A stretch of DNA of 64,000 bases from Gemmatimonas sp. (GTDB lineage Bacteria > Gemmatimonadota > Gemmatimonadetes > Gemmatimonadales > Gemmatimonadaceae): NCBI RefSeq assembly GCF_031426495.1, contig NZ_JANPLK010000068.1:1-64000 (forward strand). The letters run 5' to 3'. Shown here in pieces: positions 43,790 to 52,245 of the stretch. A program made the position numbers and the translations under genes. Each line of letters starts with the position of its first letter. Position 1 is the stretch's first letter. The notes beneath the pieces were generated by a model. That model searched no databases. It saw only the letters and a list, made by a program, of their open reading frames with translations, and was not told where the DNA came from.

Positions 43790-44236
43790 ATGCAGATTAA
43801 CCCTCGCCGTTCCGCGCGTGCCTTCTCGCTGGCGGCGCTCTTCGCTGCCGCCGGCTCGCTTGCCACCGTCCGGCCGGTCGCCGCCGCGACGTCACCGACG
43901 CCGGGTGTTGTGCAGGCGCGTCGGGATTCCATGACGGTCACCATCGAGCCCACGAAGCGCATCGAAGTCAAGCTGGTCATGAAGAAGGGACAGAAAGCCG
44001 ATTTCGAGTGGAAGTCGGTTGGCGGAAGCGTTGGCTACAACCTGCACGCTGAGGTCCGGACCGATCCGAGCAAGCCGGCGCACATCTATCAGCGCGGGTC
44101 GTCCAGCGGGGAGAAAGGCAGCATCGAGGCCGTGTTTGATGGCGTGCACGGCTGGTCGTGGCGCAACACCGGCGAGAAGGCGGTCACGATTACCGTGAAG
44201 GCATCGGGGCAGTTCGCTGAACTGAAAAAGATGTGA
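43790..44236 (+). CDS. Exported protein of unknown function in metal cluster
   Basis: A 148-residue protein with twin-Arg-like N-terminus (NPRRSARAFSLAALFAAAG) and signal cleavage near VAAAT. The mature part is beta-rich: MTVTIEPTKRIEVKLVMKKGQKADFEWKS, then GYNLHAEV and GWSWRNTGEKAVTITVKASGQF, resembling proteins with a thermally stable jelly-roll found near HupE genes. No catalytic residues recognised. Follows hupE by 7 nt and overlaps the next small gene by 4 nt (GTGA), so it belongs to the same operon. Confidence 0.7.
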   Translation: MQINPRRSARAFSLAALFAAAGSLATVRPVAAATSPTPGVVQARRDSMTVTIEPTKRIEVKLVMKKGQKADFEWKSVGGSVGYNLHAEVRTDPSKPAHIYQRGSSSGEKGSIEAVFDGVHGWSWRNTGEKAVTITVKASGQFAELKKM

Positions 44237-44475
44237 CGACGCCTCCGCCCGACCGTGAGCTGCCGACACCGCAGCAGCTGCGCCGTGCGACGCTTGTCGC
44301 GGTCGTGGTGGCAGTGGCCGTGTTGATCACCGCGGTGCTCCCTGCCGAGTACGGCGTGGATCCTACTGGACTCGGGCGTCGGCTTGGGTTGACGCAGATG
44401 GGGCGGCTCAAGCAGGAACTGGCACGCGAGGCCGCAGAGGATGCGCGCGCCGATTCACTGCGGCGACCCGATTGA
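44233..44475 (+). CDS. Small single-pass membrane protein
   Basis: An 80-residue protein from GTG 44233 with one hydrophobic helix (ATLVAVVVAVAVLITAVLP, about 19-37) and a charged C-terminus (LKQELAREAAEDARADSLRR). The GTGA overlap with the previous stop decides the start and shows translational coupling. It may be a small accessory subunit of the HupE/metal operon; no family is recognised. Confidence 0.6.
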   Translation: MTTPPPDRELPTPQQLRRATLVAVVVAVAVLITAVLPAEYGVDPTGLGRRLGLTQMGRLKQELAREAAEDARADSLRRPD

Positions 44476-44477
44476 TC

Positions 44478-45824
44478 ATGGCTGACGTCGCGTTGGAAGT
44501 CATCGTTATCCTGCTCCTGCTCGTGCTCGTGCTCAACGGTGTCTTTTCGATGTCCGAAATGGCCCTGGTCGCGGCTCGCAAGATCCGACTCGAGCACTTG
44601 GCTGAAGACGGAGATGCGGGCGCGCGAGCCGCGCTCGATATTTCGTCGCATCCCACCAACTTTCTGTCTACGGTGCAGGTGGGAATCACGCTCATCGGCG
44701 TGTTGGCCGGTGCGTTCGGTGGCGTTGGCCTCAGCGAAAGGCTCGCGGAATTACTTCGATCGGTCACGTGGATTGCTCCCTACGCGGAGCCGATCGCCTT
44801 CGCGCTGGTGGTCGGAGCCATCACGTATCTCTCGCTGATCATCGGCGAACTTGTGCCCAAGCAATTGGCGCTCGGGCATCCGGAACGCATTGCTTCCCTC
44901 GTCGCGCGTCCCATGCGCGCGGTCTCTCGCGTCGGCGCCCCACTGGTATCGCTGCTCACGGGCTCGACGAGGCTGGTGCTCCGCCTGTTCGGCATCCGTG
45001 CGTCGGTCGAATCCGGCGTGACCGAACAGGACATTCGGGCGATGGTCGAGCAAGGGGCCGAATCGGGAGTCGTGCAGCCGGCTGAGTATCAGATTGTGGA
45101 GAACACCTTCAAGCTTGGTGATCGACAGGTGGTGGCCATCATGACACCTCGCGTCGATCTCTCGTGGGTCGATGTCGCAGCGACAGCGGCGGAGCTGAGA
45201 TCTGAACTGCTGGCTGTTCCACGCGGGCGGGGACAGCCAGTCCTCGTGTGCAACGAGCACATCGAGGACGTGCTCGGGATGGCCTATCCCGATGACCTCC
45301 TCCACCGCTGTCTGCTTGGAGAGGCGCTCGATCTTCGGGTGGCGCTCACGGAGCCGCTTTTCGTACCGGCCTCGATGCCGGTGCTGCGACTTCTCGAAAC
45401 CTTTCGCAAGTCGCGGCAGCAAGCGGCGGTCGTGCTCGATGAGCATGGCGGCGTGGCCGGTGTCGTTGCCCTCGACGACATTCTGGAAGCCCTTGTCGGA
45501 GAACTTCCCCAGCATGGCTCGACGGCGGATCTCGAAATCGTGCGGCAGGCGGATGGGTGTTGGTTGGTCGACGGCGGAACGGCGATCGACGATCTCGAGT
45601 CGGTCATCGACCTCGAACTGAGCGAGGATGCCGATCGCCGCGATGCCACAACCGTGGCCGGTTTCGTGATGTCCGCCTACGGCTTCCTACCAAAGTTGGG
45701 CAACCACGTCGACCGCGGCGGCGCTCGATTTACGGTGATGCGTATGCAGTCTCGACGCATCGCGCAAATTCGCGTACACTTGCTGTCCGGGCACGCGCCC
45801 GTCGACGAGTCACCACCTCAATAG
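44478..45824 (+). CDS. CorC/HlyC-family membrane protein (DUF21 + CBS)
   Basis: A 448-residue inner-membrane protein. DUF21 region with three to four helices (about 1-185: NGVFSMSEMALVAARKIRLE, LSLIIGELVPKQLAL), two CBS domains (about 200-335: VVAIMTPRVDLSWVD, QAAVVLDEHGGVAGVVALDDILEALVGEL) and a CorC/HlyC C-terminal domain (about 350-435: FVMSAYGFLPKLG). Related proteins export Mg/Co or stabilise membrane integrity. ATG 44478 was taken; TTG 44472 overlaps the previous stop and is possible. It closes the metal cluster. Confidence 0.88.
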   Translation: MADVALEVIVILLLLVLVLNGVFSMSEMALVAARKIRLEHLAEDGDAGARAALDISSHPTNFLSTVQVGITLIGVLAGAFGGVGLSERLAELLRSVTWIAPYAEPIAFALVVGAITYLSLIIGELVPKQLALGHPERIASLVARPMRAVSRVGAPLVSLLTGSTRLVLRLFGIRASVESGVTEQDIRAMVEQGAESGVVQPAEYQIVENTFKLGDRQVVAIMTPRVDLSWVDVAATAAELRSELLAVPRGRGQPVLVCNEHIEDVLGMAYPDDLLHRCLLGEALDLRVALTEPLFVPASMPVLRLLETFRKSRQQAAVVLDEHGGVAGVVALDDILEALVGELPQHGSTADLEIVRQADGCWLVDGGTAIDDLESVIDLELSEDADRRDATTVAGFVMSAYGFLPKLGNHVDRGGARFTVMRMQSRRIAQIRVHLLSGHAPVDESPPQ

Positions 45825-45837
45825 CGAGCACGACCAG

Positions 45838-46278
45838 ATGAGCCCATCACGAATGGCAGCGACGGCCACCGCGCTCCTGCTGACGCTCACCGCGACGACC
45901 GCCAACGGGGCGGTGCGACATGTCGCGTGGGCCGGCATGGTGTTGGGTACCAATGGGTCCAAGATCCGCGGCGAAGTTGAGATGCTCGCAGGCAAGGATG
46001 CGGGGACTTCCGTCGTGGAGGTCAGTTATGCGCGCGACGCGGCGGGGGCCGTTCGCCCGTGGCATGTCCATGTGGGCAGCTGCGCGAGAGGCGGCCCGGT
46101 GCTCGGCGCCGCGTCGGCGTATCCGCTGCTGCGCGTGGATGGCACCGGCGCCGCCGAGGGCAAGGCGACGTTACGCCTGATGCTCCCGGACAGCGGCAGC
46201 TTCTACCTGAATGTCCATGAGTCGGCATCCGCCATGTCCAAGATCGTGGCCTGCGGGGATCTCCTGCTCGAGGAGTAG
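45838..46278 (+). CDS. Secreted protein with Cu/Zn-SOD-like or CHRD-like fold
   Basis: A 146-residue exported protein (signal peptide 1-24, ending TTANG). The segment RPWHVHVGSCARGGPVLG with later GEGKATLRLMLPDSGSFYLNVHES recalls small beta-barrel secreted domains of the CHRD/SOD-like kind (His-x-His then Cys), but the four copper ligands of true superoxide dismutase are not complete. An ordinary ribosome site is not evident. Stands 13 bp after the CorC-like gene on the same strand. Function uncertain. Confidence 0.55.
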   Translation: MSPSRMAATATALLLTLTATTANGAVRHVAWAGMVLGTNGSKIRGEVEMLAGKDAGTSVVEVSYARDAAGAVRPWHVHVGSCARGGPVLGAASAYPLLRVDGTGAAEGKATLRLMLPDSGSFYLNVHESASAMSKIVACGDLLLEE

Positions 46279-46310
46279 GGGGCGCTGTCCGAGGTCGCTA
46301 GACTGCAGGG

Positions 46311-47513
46311 ATGACGACACCGACCGAAACCGCCCCCGACCGCTACGCCTTCTGGCAGAACGCTCCGCTCTCGATCGCGGGCTCGCGGGTGCTGGTGGCC
46401 ACCAAGCCCGGGGTGTTTGCGCACGGCACGGTCGACGCGGCGTCGATGATGCTGGCGGAACAGATGGCGTCGATGGGACGCAGCACGTCGGTGCACCTGA
46501 ACTGCGGCAACGGCATGGTCCCGGCCGCGGCGGCGGTGGCGGGCGGGGCGTCGGTGCTCTGGTGCTCGGATCGTTCGCTGCCGTCGGTGCAGGCCACCGA
46601 GCGCACCATGGCCGCCAACGGCATCGCCGGCTCGCATGTGGTGCATGCGCATGGCACACACGCGTTTCCGCTGGCGCTGGCGGCCGATGTGGTCACCATT
46701 CGCGTGTCCACCGACAAGCTGGCGCTGCAGCAGCTGATCTGGGAGGCGTTTCATGCGCTCCGGATCGGCGGCAAGTGCTATATCGCCGGCGCCAACGACG
46801 AGGGCGTGAAGCCGGCGGTGCGCCTGTTGGAGTCGATCTTCGGCATGGCCCGACTCGAGGCCCAGCACAGCGGACATCGCCTGGCGGTGGCCACGAAGGC
46901 GCAGATCGCCCCCGCCTCGCTCACGGAGGGCACGTCGCCGTATCTCGACCCCGAGCATTTTCGGGAGGTCGCGGTGACGCTCAAGGGAGTGGTACACTCG
47001 CTGTACTCTCGTCCTGGCGTGTTCTCCTGGGAGCACCTCGATGAGGCCACGCAGCTTCTCGGCGACCTCATGGACATTCGGGCCGGCGAGTCGGCGCTCG
47101 ATCTGGGCTGCGGTGCGGGTGCGTTGGGACTCACGGCCGCTTCGCTGTCGGGGACCGGCCGGGTGCTGATGGTGGATGCCGACGCCGAGGCGGTGCGTTG
47201 CGCGACGCGTGGAATCGCGAAGGCCGAGCTCGCCAACGCCGAGGTGCGCGCGAGTGATGTCGGTGGCGGGCTGGGTGAGGAGTTGTTCGATGTGGTGGTC
47301 TCCAATCCGCCGTTTCATCAGGGGAAGGCCACCGATCTCATGGTGCCGCGGCAGTTCATCGCCGACGCCTACAAGCACCTGAAGGTCGGCGGGCGAATGA
47401 TGCTCGTGGCCAACCGCACCCTCCCGTACGAGCAGGCGATCGCCGACCGGTTCGGTGAGGTGCGCACGATTCACGACGGTCGACGGTTCAAGGTGTTGGG
47501 CGCCACCCGGTAG
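46311..47513 (+). CDS. rRNA guanine-N2 methyltransferase, RsmC/RlmG type
   Basis: A 400-residue SAM-dependent methyltransferase with two Rossmann-like halves. The N-terminal half (about 25-200) lacks a clear catalytic motif, as in RsmC; the C-terminal half has ALDLGCGAGALGLTAASL (motif I, about 263-280) and the base-methylation motif NPPFHQGKATD (about 331-341). This layout suits RsmC (16S G1207) or RlmG (23S G1835). The choice between them is not possible from the sequence alone. Convergent with the pseudouridine synthase. Confidence 0.85.
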   Translation: MTTPTETAPDRYAFWQNAPLSIAGSRVLVATKPGVFAHGTVDAASMMLAEQMASMGRSTSVHLNCGNGMVPAAAAVAGGASVLWCSDRSLPSVQATERTMAANGIAGSHVVHAHGTHAFPLALAADVVTIRVSTDKLALQQLIWEAFHALRIGGKCYIAGANDEGVKPAVRLLESIFGMARLEAQHSGHRLAVATKAQIAPASLTEGTSPYLDPEHFREVAVTLKGVVHSLYSRPGVFSWEHLDEATQLLGDLMDIRAGESALDLGCGAGALGLTAASLSGTGRVLMVDADAEAVRCATRGIAKAELANAEVRASDVGGGLGEELFDVVVSNPPFHQGKATDLMVPRQFIADAYKHLKVGGRMMLVANRTLPYEQAIADRFGEVRTIHDGRRFKVLGATR

Positions 47514-47573
47514 GTGTGCGACCGCAGCCGCGAGGGCAGCTGCGCGGGGCAAGCCGGCAGGTACGCCCGTTCC

Positions 47574-48329
47574 CTAAGCAGTCGCCGGGGCCTTAGCCTC
47601 CGCCTTCGCGCCGGCTTTCGCGGCGAGTGCCGCCTCGCGCAGGGTGTGAATCTCGGTGGCGCCGAGCAGGCGCCAGCGTCCCACCGCCACGTCGCCCAAG
47701 GAAAGGGGACCGATCGCCACACGCTGCAGCGTGTGCACGTGATTACCGATGGCCGCCATCATGCGCCGCACCTGGTGGTAGCGTCCTTCGCTGATCGTGA
47801 TGTCGGCCGTGCGCTCGCCGGTGGCGGTGAACGCCGCGGGAAGCAACGGCGAGGTCTCACTCTTGAGCATCAGGGTTCCGCTGGCCAACACGGCGCTCTC
47901 ATCGCCGCGTAGCGCCTCGGCCAGTGTCATGGCATACCGCCTCGGCACATGCGACTTCGGTGACGCCAGCAAATGATTGAGCGCGCCATCATCGGTGACC
48001 AACAGTAGTCCCGAGGTATCCGCATCGAGCCGGCCGATCGACGCCATGACCGGCGTCCGTTTCGGAAAGTTCGCGGGCAGCAGCTCGTAGATCATGGGCG
48101 GACGGTCGTTCAGCGAGCAGACGTACCCCACGGGCTTGTTCAGCAGAATGACCGACCCCGGCGGCGCATCAAGCGGTGCGCCATCCACGAACACGTCGTG
48201 ATGGACGTAGGCATCGGTGTCGCGCAGCACGGCGCCTGCCGCGGTTGTCACACGCCGCTGCCGCACGATGCGCTCGGCCTCCTTTCGGGTGCCGTGGCCT
48301 AAAGCCACGAGGTAGCGGGACAGCGTCAT
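47574..48329 (-). CDS. rsuA: 16S rRNA pseudouridine synthase, RsuA family
   Basis: A 251-residue enzyme from ATG 48329. An S4-like RNA-binding domain (LSRYLVALGHGTRKEAERIVRQRRV, 3-27) precedes the catalytic domain with the RLDADTSGLLLVT motif, whose Asp is the nucleophile, LLNKPVGYVCS and GRYHQVRRMMAAIGN. RsuA makes pseudouridine 516 in 16S rRNA, although RluE/RluF relatives have the same motifs. C-terminal Ala/Lys-rich tail (AAKAGAKAEAKAPATA). An upstream in-frame ATG (48356) is possible. Confidence 0.9.
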   Translation of the reverse strand: MTLSRYLVALGHGTRKEAERIVRQRRVTTAAGAVLRDTDAYVHHDVFVDGAPLDAPPGSVILLNKPVGYVCSLNDRPPMIYELLPANFPKRTPVMASIGRLDADTSGLLLVTDDGALNHLLASPKSHVPRRYAMTLAEALRGDESAVLASGTLMLKSETSPLLPAAFTATGERTADITISEGRYHQVRRMMAAIGNHVHTLQRVAIGPLSLGDVAVGRWRLLGATEIHTLREAALAAKAGAKAEAKAPATA

Positions 48330-48448
48330 TGCGTGGGGCTCGAGGGCGTGCCCCATGGGGGCGTGCAGCGAAGAGGGCGTACCGGGGAGTATAATGCACC
48401 GCGGTCTCCTCCTTCCCGGCCTCAGCATGATCACGTCATGAGCACGTC

Positions 48449-49645
48449 ATGAGCACTCCGTCCACTCGCCCGCGTCCGCCGATCAACGGCGACTTCTACG
48501 ATTGGTTCTCGACGCTCCCCGACGAGGTGAACGCGGCGCGGTTGAAGCTGCGTGAGTTCATGAGCGGCGAATGGGAGCCACAGGCGAACGGCTACTGGGA
48601 ACGCGCTGAATTCCCCCGCGAGTATCTCGTGGGCAAGATGAAGGAGCTCAATCTGTTGCAGGGCGCGTACACGCCGGAGCGCGCTGGCACGGCGACGGTC
48701 ATGGACGGACTGCTCTCGATGGAGTTTGCACGGGTCGATCCGTCGCTGGCGACCTTCTTCGGTGTGCATGCGGGCCTCTGCATGGGGTCGATCGCGCTCT
48801 GCGGCTCTGAGGAGCAGCAGGCGGAATGGCTGCCGGCGTTGCGTCGATGGGACCTGATCGGCGCGTTCGGTCTCACCGAGCCCGACGTCGGGTCAGGAGT
48901 GGCGCGCGGGCTGACCACCACCTGCCGCCGTGAGGGGGACAGGTGGGTGTTGAACGGCCAGAAAAAGTGGATCGGCAATTCCACGTGGGGCGACATCGTG
49001 ATCATCTGGGCGCGCGACGAGGCCGATCAGTCGGTGAAGGGCTTCATCGTGCGCACGTCGCTGGCCGGCTACTCCGCGGAGACGATGCAGGGCAAGATCG
49101 CCCAGCGTACGGTGCTGAACGGTTTGATCACGCTTACCGACGTGCGGGTGGCGGAGCAGGATCGTTTGCAACGGGCCAACAGCTTCGCCGACACCCAACG
49201 AGTACTCGTCACCGCCCGGTGCGGTACAGCGTGGCAGGGCGTGGGCTGCGCGATGGGGGCCTACGAACACTCGCTGCGATACGCGCAGGAACGCACGCAG
49301 TTCGGCAAGCCGATCGGCAGCTTTCAGTTGATTCAGATGATGATGGTGAAGATGCTCGGCAACCTGACGGCGATGATCGGCCTCGCGCTGCGGGCGTCCG
49401 AGCTGCAGGACCGGCTGGGGCCCAAGGACGAGATGTCAGCGTTGGCCAAGCAGTTCTGTGCCGCCAAGTGCCGCGAGGTCGTGCAGCTGGCCCGGGAGTC
49501 GATGGGGGGCAACGGCATCCTCCTCGAGTTTCATGTGGCGCGTCTTTTTGCTGACGCCGAGGCGATCTACTCCTACGAGGGGTCGAACGAGATCAACGCG
49601 ATGATCGTAGGACGGGCCGTAACCGGCTATTCGGCCTTTGTGTAA
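48449..49645 (+). CDS. Acyl-CoA dehydrogenase, glutaryl-CoA dehydrogenase-like
   Basis: A 398-residue FAD enzyme. FAD/substrate motifs are FGLTEPDVGSG (about 145-155) and NGQKKWIGNSTWGD (170-183); the C-terminal YEGSNEINAMIVGRAVTG carries the catalytic Glu and matches glutaryl-CoA dehydrogenase (TYEGTHDIHALILGR). ALRASEL, MMMVKMLGNLTAMIG and RESMGGNGILLEF are also family segments. Glutaryl-CoA (lysine/tryptophan breakdown) or a related short branched acyl-CoA is the likely substrate. It stands alone on the plus strand, so no pathway context is given by neighbours. Confidence 0.9.
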   Translation: MSTPSTRPRPPINGDFYDWFSTLPDEVNAARLKLREFMSGEWEPQANGYWERAEFPREYLVGKMKELNLLQGAYTPERAGTATVMDGLLSMEFARVDPSLATFFGVHAGLCMGSIALCGSEEQQAEWLPALRRWDLIGAFGLTEPDVGSGVARGLTTTCRREGDRWVLNGQKKWIGNSTWGDIVIIWARDEADQSVKGFIVRTSLAGYSAETMQGKIAQRTVLNGLITLTDVRVAEQDRLQRANSFADTQRVLVTARCGTAWQGVGCAMGAYEHSLRYAQERTQFGKPIGSFQLIQMMMVKMLGNLTAMIGLALRASELQDRLGPKDEMSALAKQFCAAKCREVVQLARESMGGNGILLEFHVARLFADAEAIYSYEGSNEINAMIVGRAVTGYSAFV

Positions 49646-49766
49646 GCGCTCCCCCGTCGAGGCGGACCGTTCTGCATCGTTTCGACGTACGGGTCGTCTA
49701 CTGTAGTGACGGAGTGGTCGGCCCGATGCAGGCCTGGCGCACCGCTTTCGATTTTTGGGTCGTTCC

Positions 49767-51476
49767 ATGCCTGAGTCTTTCCATGTGCTGCATGATCCCG
49801 CGCGACTTCGTCTGCTGCGGGACGCCAGCCGTCCGCGTTCGTTCCCGGAATCGGCGTACGACAGTCTGACCCGTGTCGCCGCACAAGCGCTCGACGTGCC
49901 CGTCGTCCTGGTGTCGCTGGTGGACGACCGAGGACAGTTCTTCCAAGGCGCAACGGGTTTGCTGGGTGAGATCGCCGTGTGCCGCGCCACGCCGCTGTCG
50001 CACTCGTTCTGCAAGCACGTGGTGATGACGGGAGCCGTGCTGTCGATCGAAGACGCCCGTGCGCATCCGCTCGTGTGCACTAATCCCATCATCGATGAGA
50101 TGGGTGTGGTCGGGTATCTCGGATTCCCGCTTACGACATCCGACGGCCACACGCTTGGGTCGCTCTGTGCGATCACGATGTCCCCACGCGTGTGGACGCC
50201 GCAGGACGAGGCCACGCTGCGCGATCTGGCGCAGATGGTCATCAGCGACCTCGAGCTGCGCGCCGAGCTGTCTTATCGTGAGGACGCGGCGAAGGCCACC
50301 GATCCGTCGGTGCTGGCCGAAGGCCTGCCCGCGCGCGGTGTCGACATTCTGGACCACATGCTTGAAGGTGCCGTGGCGCTTGATCGCCAATGGCGCATCA
50401 CGCTGGCAAATCTCGCGGCGGCTCGACTCACGCGGCTGTCGCGATCGGTGGCGGTTGGGCAAGATGTCTGGACGCTGCTCCCCATGCTGATCGGCACGCC
50501 GATCGAACAGCTGCTGCGCGAGGCCGCGGCGTCGCGTCGTCCACTCGAGACGGAGGCGTACCTGCCTGAGCAGGCCCGCTGGTTCGAAATCCGCGCGGTG
50601 CCCGCGCGACATGGGCTCGCGGTGTACTTCGCCGACACCACCGAACGACGTCGGGCGATCGAATCGCTCGCCCTGCGCGAGGATCAGTTGCGTCAGGCGC
50701 AGAAGATGGAGGCAATCGGCACACTCGCCGGTGGCGTCGCGCACGACTTCAACAACTTGCTCACCGTGATGCGCGCGAACTGCGAGCTGCTCATGGATGA
50801 TCTGACGCCGACGTCGCCGACGTACGACGAACTGTCTGACATTCGCACGGCCGTCGCGCGCGCGGCGTCGCTCACGCAACAGCTCCTGGCGTTCGGTCGG
50901 AAACAGGCGATCCGGCCACGACACGTCGACATCGTTACGACGGTGGAATCGCTTACCCCAATGCTGCGACGGCTGATTCCGGCCAATATCGCGATCGACA
51001 CGCGCTACGAGCCCGCGCTTCCCACGGTATTCATCGATCCGGGGCAAGTGGAGCAGGTGGCGATCAATCTGATCGTCAATGCGCGAGATGCGATGGTCGA
51101 CGGTGGCACCATCGGCGTGGAGTGCGCCGTTCTGGAACTGAGCGAACCGTTGGCGACCGCCAGCGTCACCGTGCCCGAGGGACGGTGGGTGCAGCTGACG
51201 GTTCGTGATAGCGGCACCGGCATTCCCCCCGAGCAGATTCCGCGCATCTTCGACCCGTTCTTCACGACCAAGGATGTGGGGAAGGGGACCGGCCTCGGAT
51301 TGTCCACCGTGTTCGGCATCGTGCACAAGGCGGGTGGCATGATCACCGTGGACTCACGTGTCGGCGCTGGTACACGCGTGCGCGTATTCTTCCCGGCGTC
51401 GACAGAGGAGCCGGTCGCCGCGATGTCGCCTGCTCCCACGACAGCCGCGACGAGCGGGACGCTACTGCTGGTCTAG
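49767..51476 (+). CDS. GAF/PAS sensor histidine kinase, receiver lost at C-terminus
   Basis: A 569-residue cytosolic sensor kinase. GAF domain (about 25-175: LDVPVVLVSLVDDRGQFFQGATG, GYLGFPLTT), PAS-like domain (about 190-300), HisKA helix with GGVAHDFNNLLTVM (His about 325) and HATPase with N-box INLIVNARDAMV, G1 RDSGTGIPP and FDPFFTTKDVGKGTGLGLSTVFGI. The end, SGTLLLV, is the first beta strand of a response-regulator receiver (normally LLLVDDE), after which the stop comes at once. Hybrid kinases of this type carry a C-terminal receiver, so this looks truncated. Overlaps the convergent SIMPL gene by 4 nt. Confidence 0.85.
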   Translation: MPESFHVLHDPARLRLLRDASRPRSFPESAYDSLTRVAAQALDVPVVLVSLVDDRGQFFQGATGLLGEIAVCRATPLSHSFCKHVVMTGAVLSIEDARAHPLVCTNPIIDEMGVVGYLGFPLTTSDGHTLGSLCAITMSPRVWTPQDEATLRDLAQMVISDLELRAELSYREDAAKATDPSVLAEGLPARGVDILDHMLEGAVALDRQWRITLANLAAARLTRLSRSVAVGQDVWTLLPMLIGTPIEQLLREAAASRRPLETEAYLPEQARWFEIRAVPARHGLAVYFADTTERRRAIESLALREDQLRQAQKMEAIGTLAGGVAHDFNNLLTVMRANCELLMDDLTPTSPTYDELSDIRTAVARAASLTQQLLAFGRKQAIRPRHVDIVTTVESLTPMLRRLIPANIAIDTRYEPALPTVFIDPGQVEQVAINLIVNARDAMVDGGTIGVECAVLELSEPLATASVTVPEGRWVQLTVRDSGTGIPPEQIPRIFDPFFTTKDVGKGTGLGLSTVFGIVHKAGGMITVDSRVGAGTRVRVFFPASTEEPVAAMSPAPTTAATSGTLLLV

Positions 51477-52219
51477 TTCGCGAGCCCGTACACGACGGTG
51501 GTCACCACGCGGACGCGCTTGGTGACCTGACTCTCCTCGGAGATTCCCATCGCCTGATCGCGCGGGAGAATTTCGAACACACCCTGATTGGCGCTGCGGA
51601 TTCCCGACAGCGTGCTCTTCGAGTCGCGGGCGAACTGCTGCGCCGATTCGCGCGCCCGCGACGTGGCCTCGGCGATCATCGGGTTCTTGAGATCGTTCAG
51701 CTTCGTGAAGACGAACGTCGGTCCCCCGCCGCCGTACTCCTGTCCAGACGACAGCACCACGCCGTTGCGCACCAGATCCGGCACGCGCTGACTGGCGGTT
51801 TGCACCAGGTCGACACGTGTCGAGCGCACGACCAGCGTCTGTCGGATGATGTAGCGCCCGGTGTTCTGATAGCCGCCGACGGTCCGCGCGTCTTGCACGG
51901 AGAATTCCTGCAAACTCACTTCCGTCCCGGCAGAATCGAGGCCCTGTGCCGCCAGGAACGCGCGCACCTGCTGCACATTGCGTTCGAGCGCCGTGTTGGC
52001 GCGCACCAGATCATCGTCGGTCACCACGAGTCGCAGCGGCCAGATGGCGAGATCGGCTTTCGCCTCACGCTCGGCGACGCCTTTGACTGACACCGTGCGA
52101 TCTGACGTGCGCATCCGTGCGAAGCCGGTGCCGGCGAGAAAGCCACCGGCGGCCACACCAGCGGCCAGCACCACAGCGGCGAGGATTCGGCCCGACGACG
52201 AAGAGGAGGGCGTGTGCAT
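51473..52219 (-). CDS. SIMPL domain (DUF541) membrane-anchored protein
   Basis: A 248-residue periplasmic protein with one N-terminal membrane helix (RILAAVVLAAGVAAGGFLAGTGFA, about 11-34). The SIMPL/DUF541 core is seen in RTVSVKGVAEREAKADLAIWPL, RYIIRQTLVVRST, FVFTKLNDLKNPMIAEATSRARESAQQFA and VRVVTTVVYGL. Members are known as stress-related or outer-surface lipoproteins (BP26/YggE-like), acting as oligomeric rings. Upstream on the same strand is the LytS-like kinase gene, 26 bp away, so both may be transcribed together. Confidence 0.85.
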   Translation of the reverse strand: MHTPSSSSSGRILAAVVLAAGVAAGGFLAGTGFARMRTSDRTVSVKGVAEREAKADLAIWPLRLVVTDDDLVRANTALERNVQQVRAFLAAQGLDSAGTEVSLQEFSVQDARTVGGYQNTGRYIIRQTLVVRSTRVDLVQTASQRVPDLVRNGVVLSSGQEYGGGGPTFVFTKLNDLKNPMIAEATSRARESAQQFARDSKSTLSGIRSANQGVFEILPRDQAMGISEESQVTKRVRVVTTVVYGLAN

Positions 52220-52245
52220 AGAAGTGTGAGTGTGGGAAGCGGAGG

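Noticed and set aside
47523..47544. Weak hairpin between the methyltransferase and rsuA genes
   Set aside because: Only a 6-bp stem and no T-run; not enough for a terminator call.
49698..51326. 542-codon open frame antisense to the histidine kinase
   Set aside because: No recognisable motif; the sense strand encodes complete GAF, HisKA and HATPase motifs.
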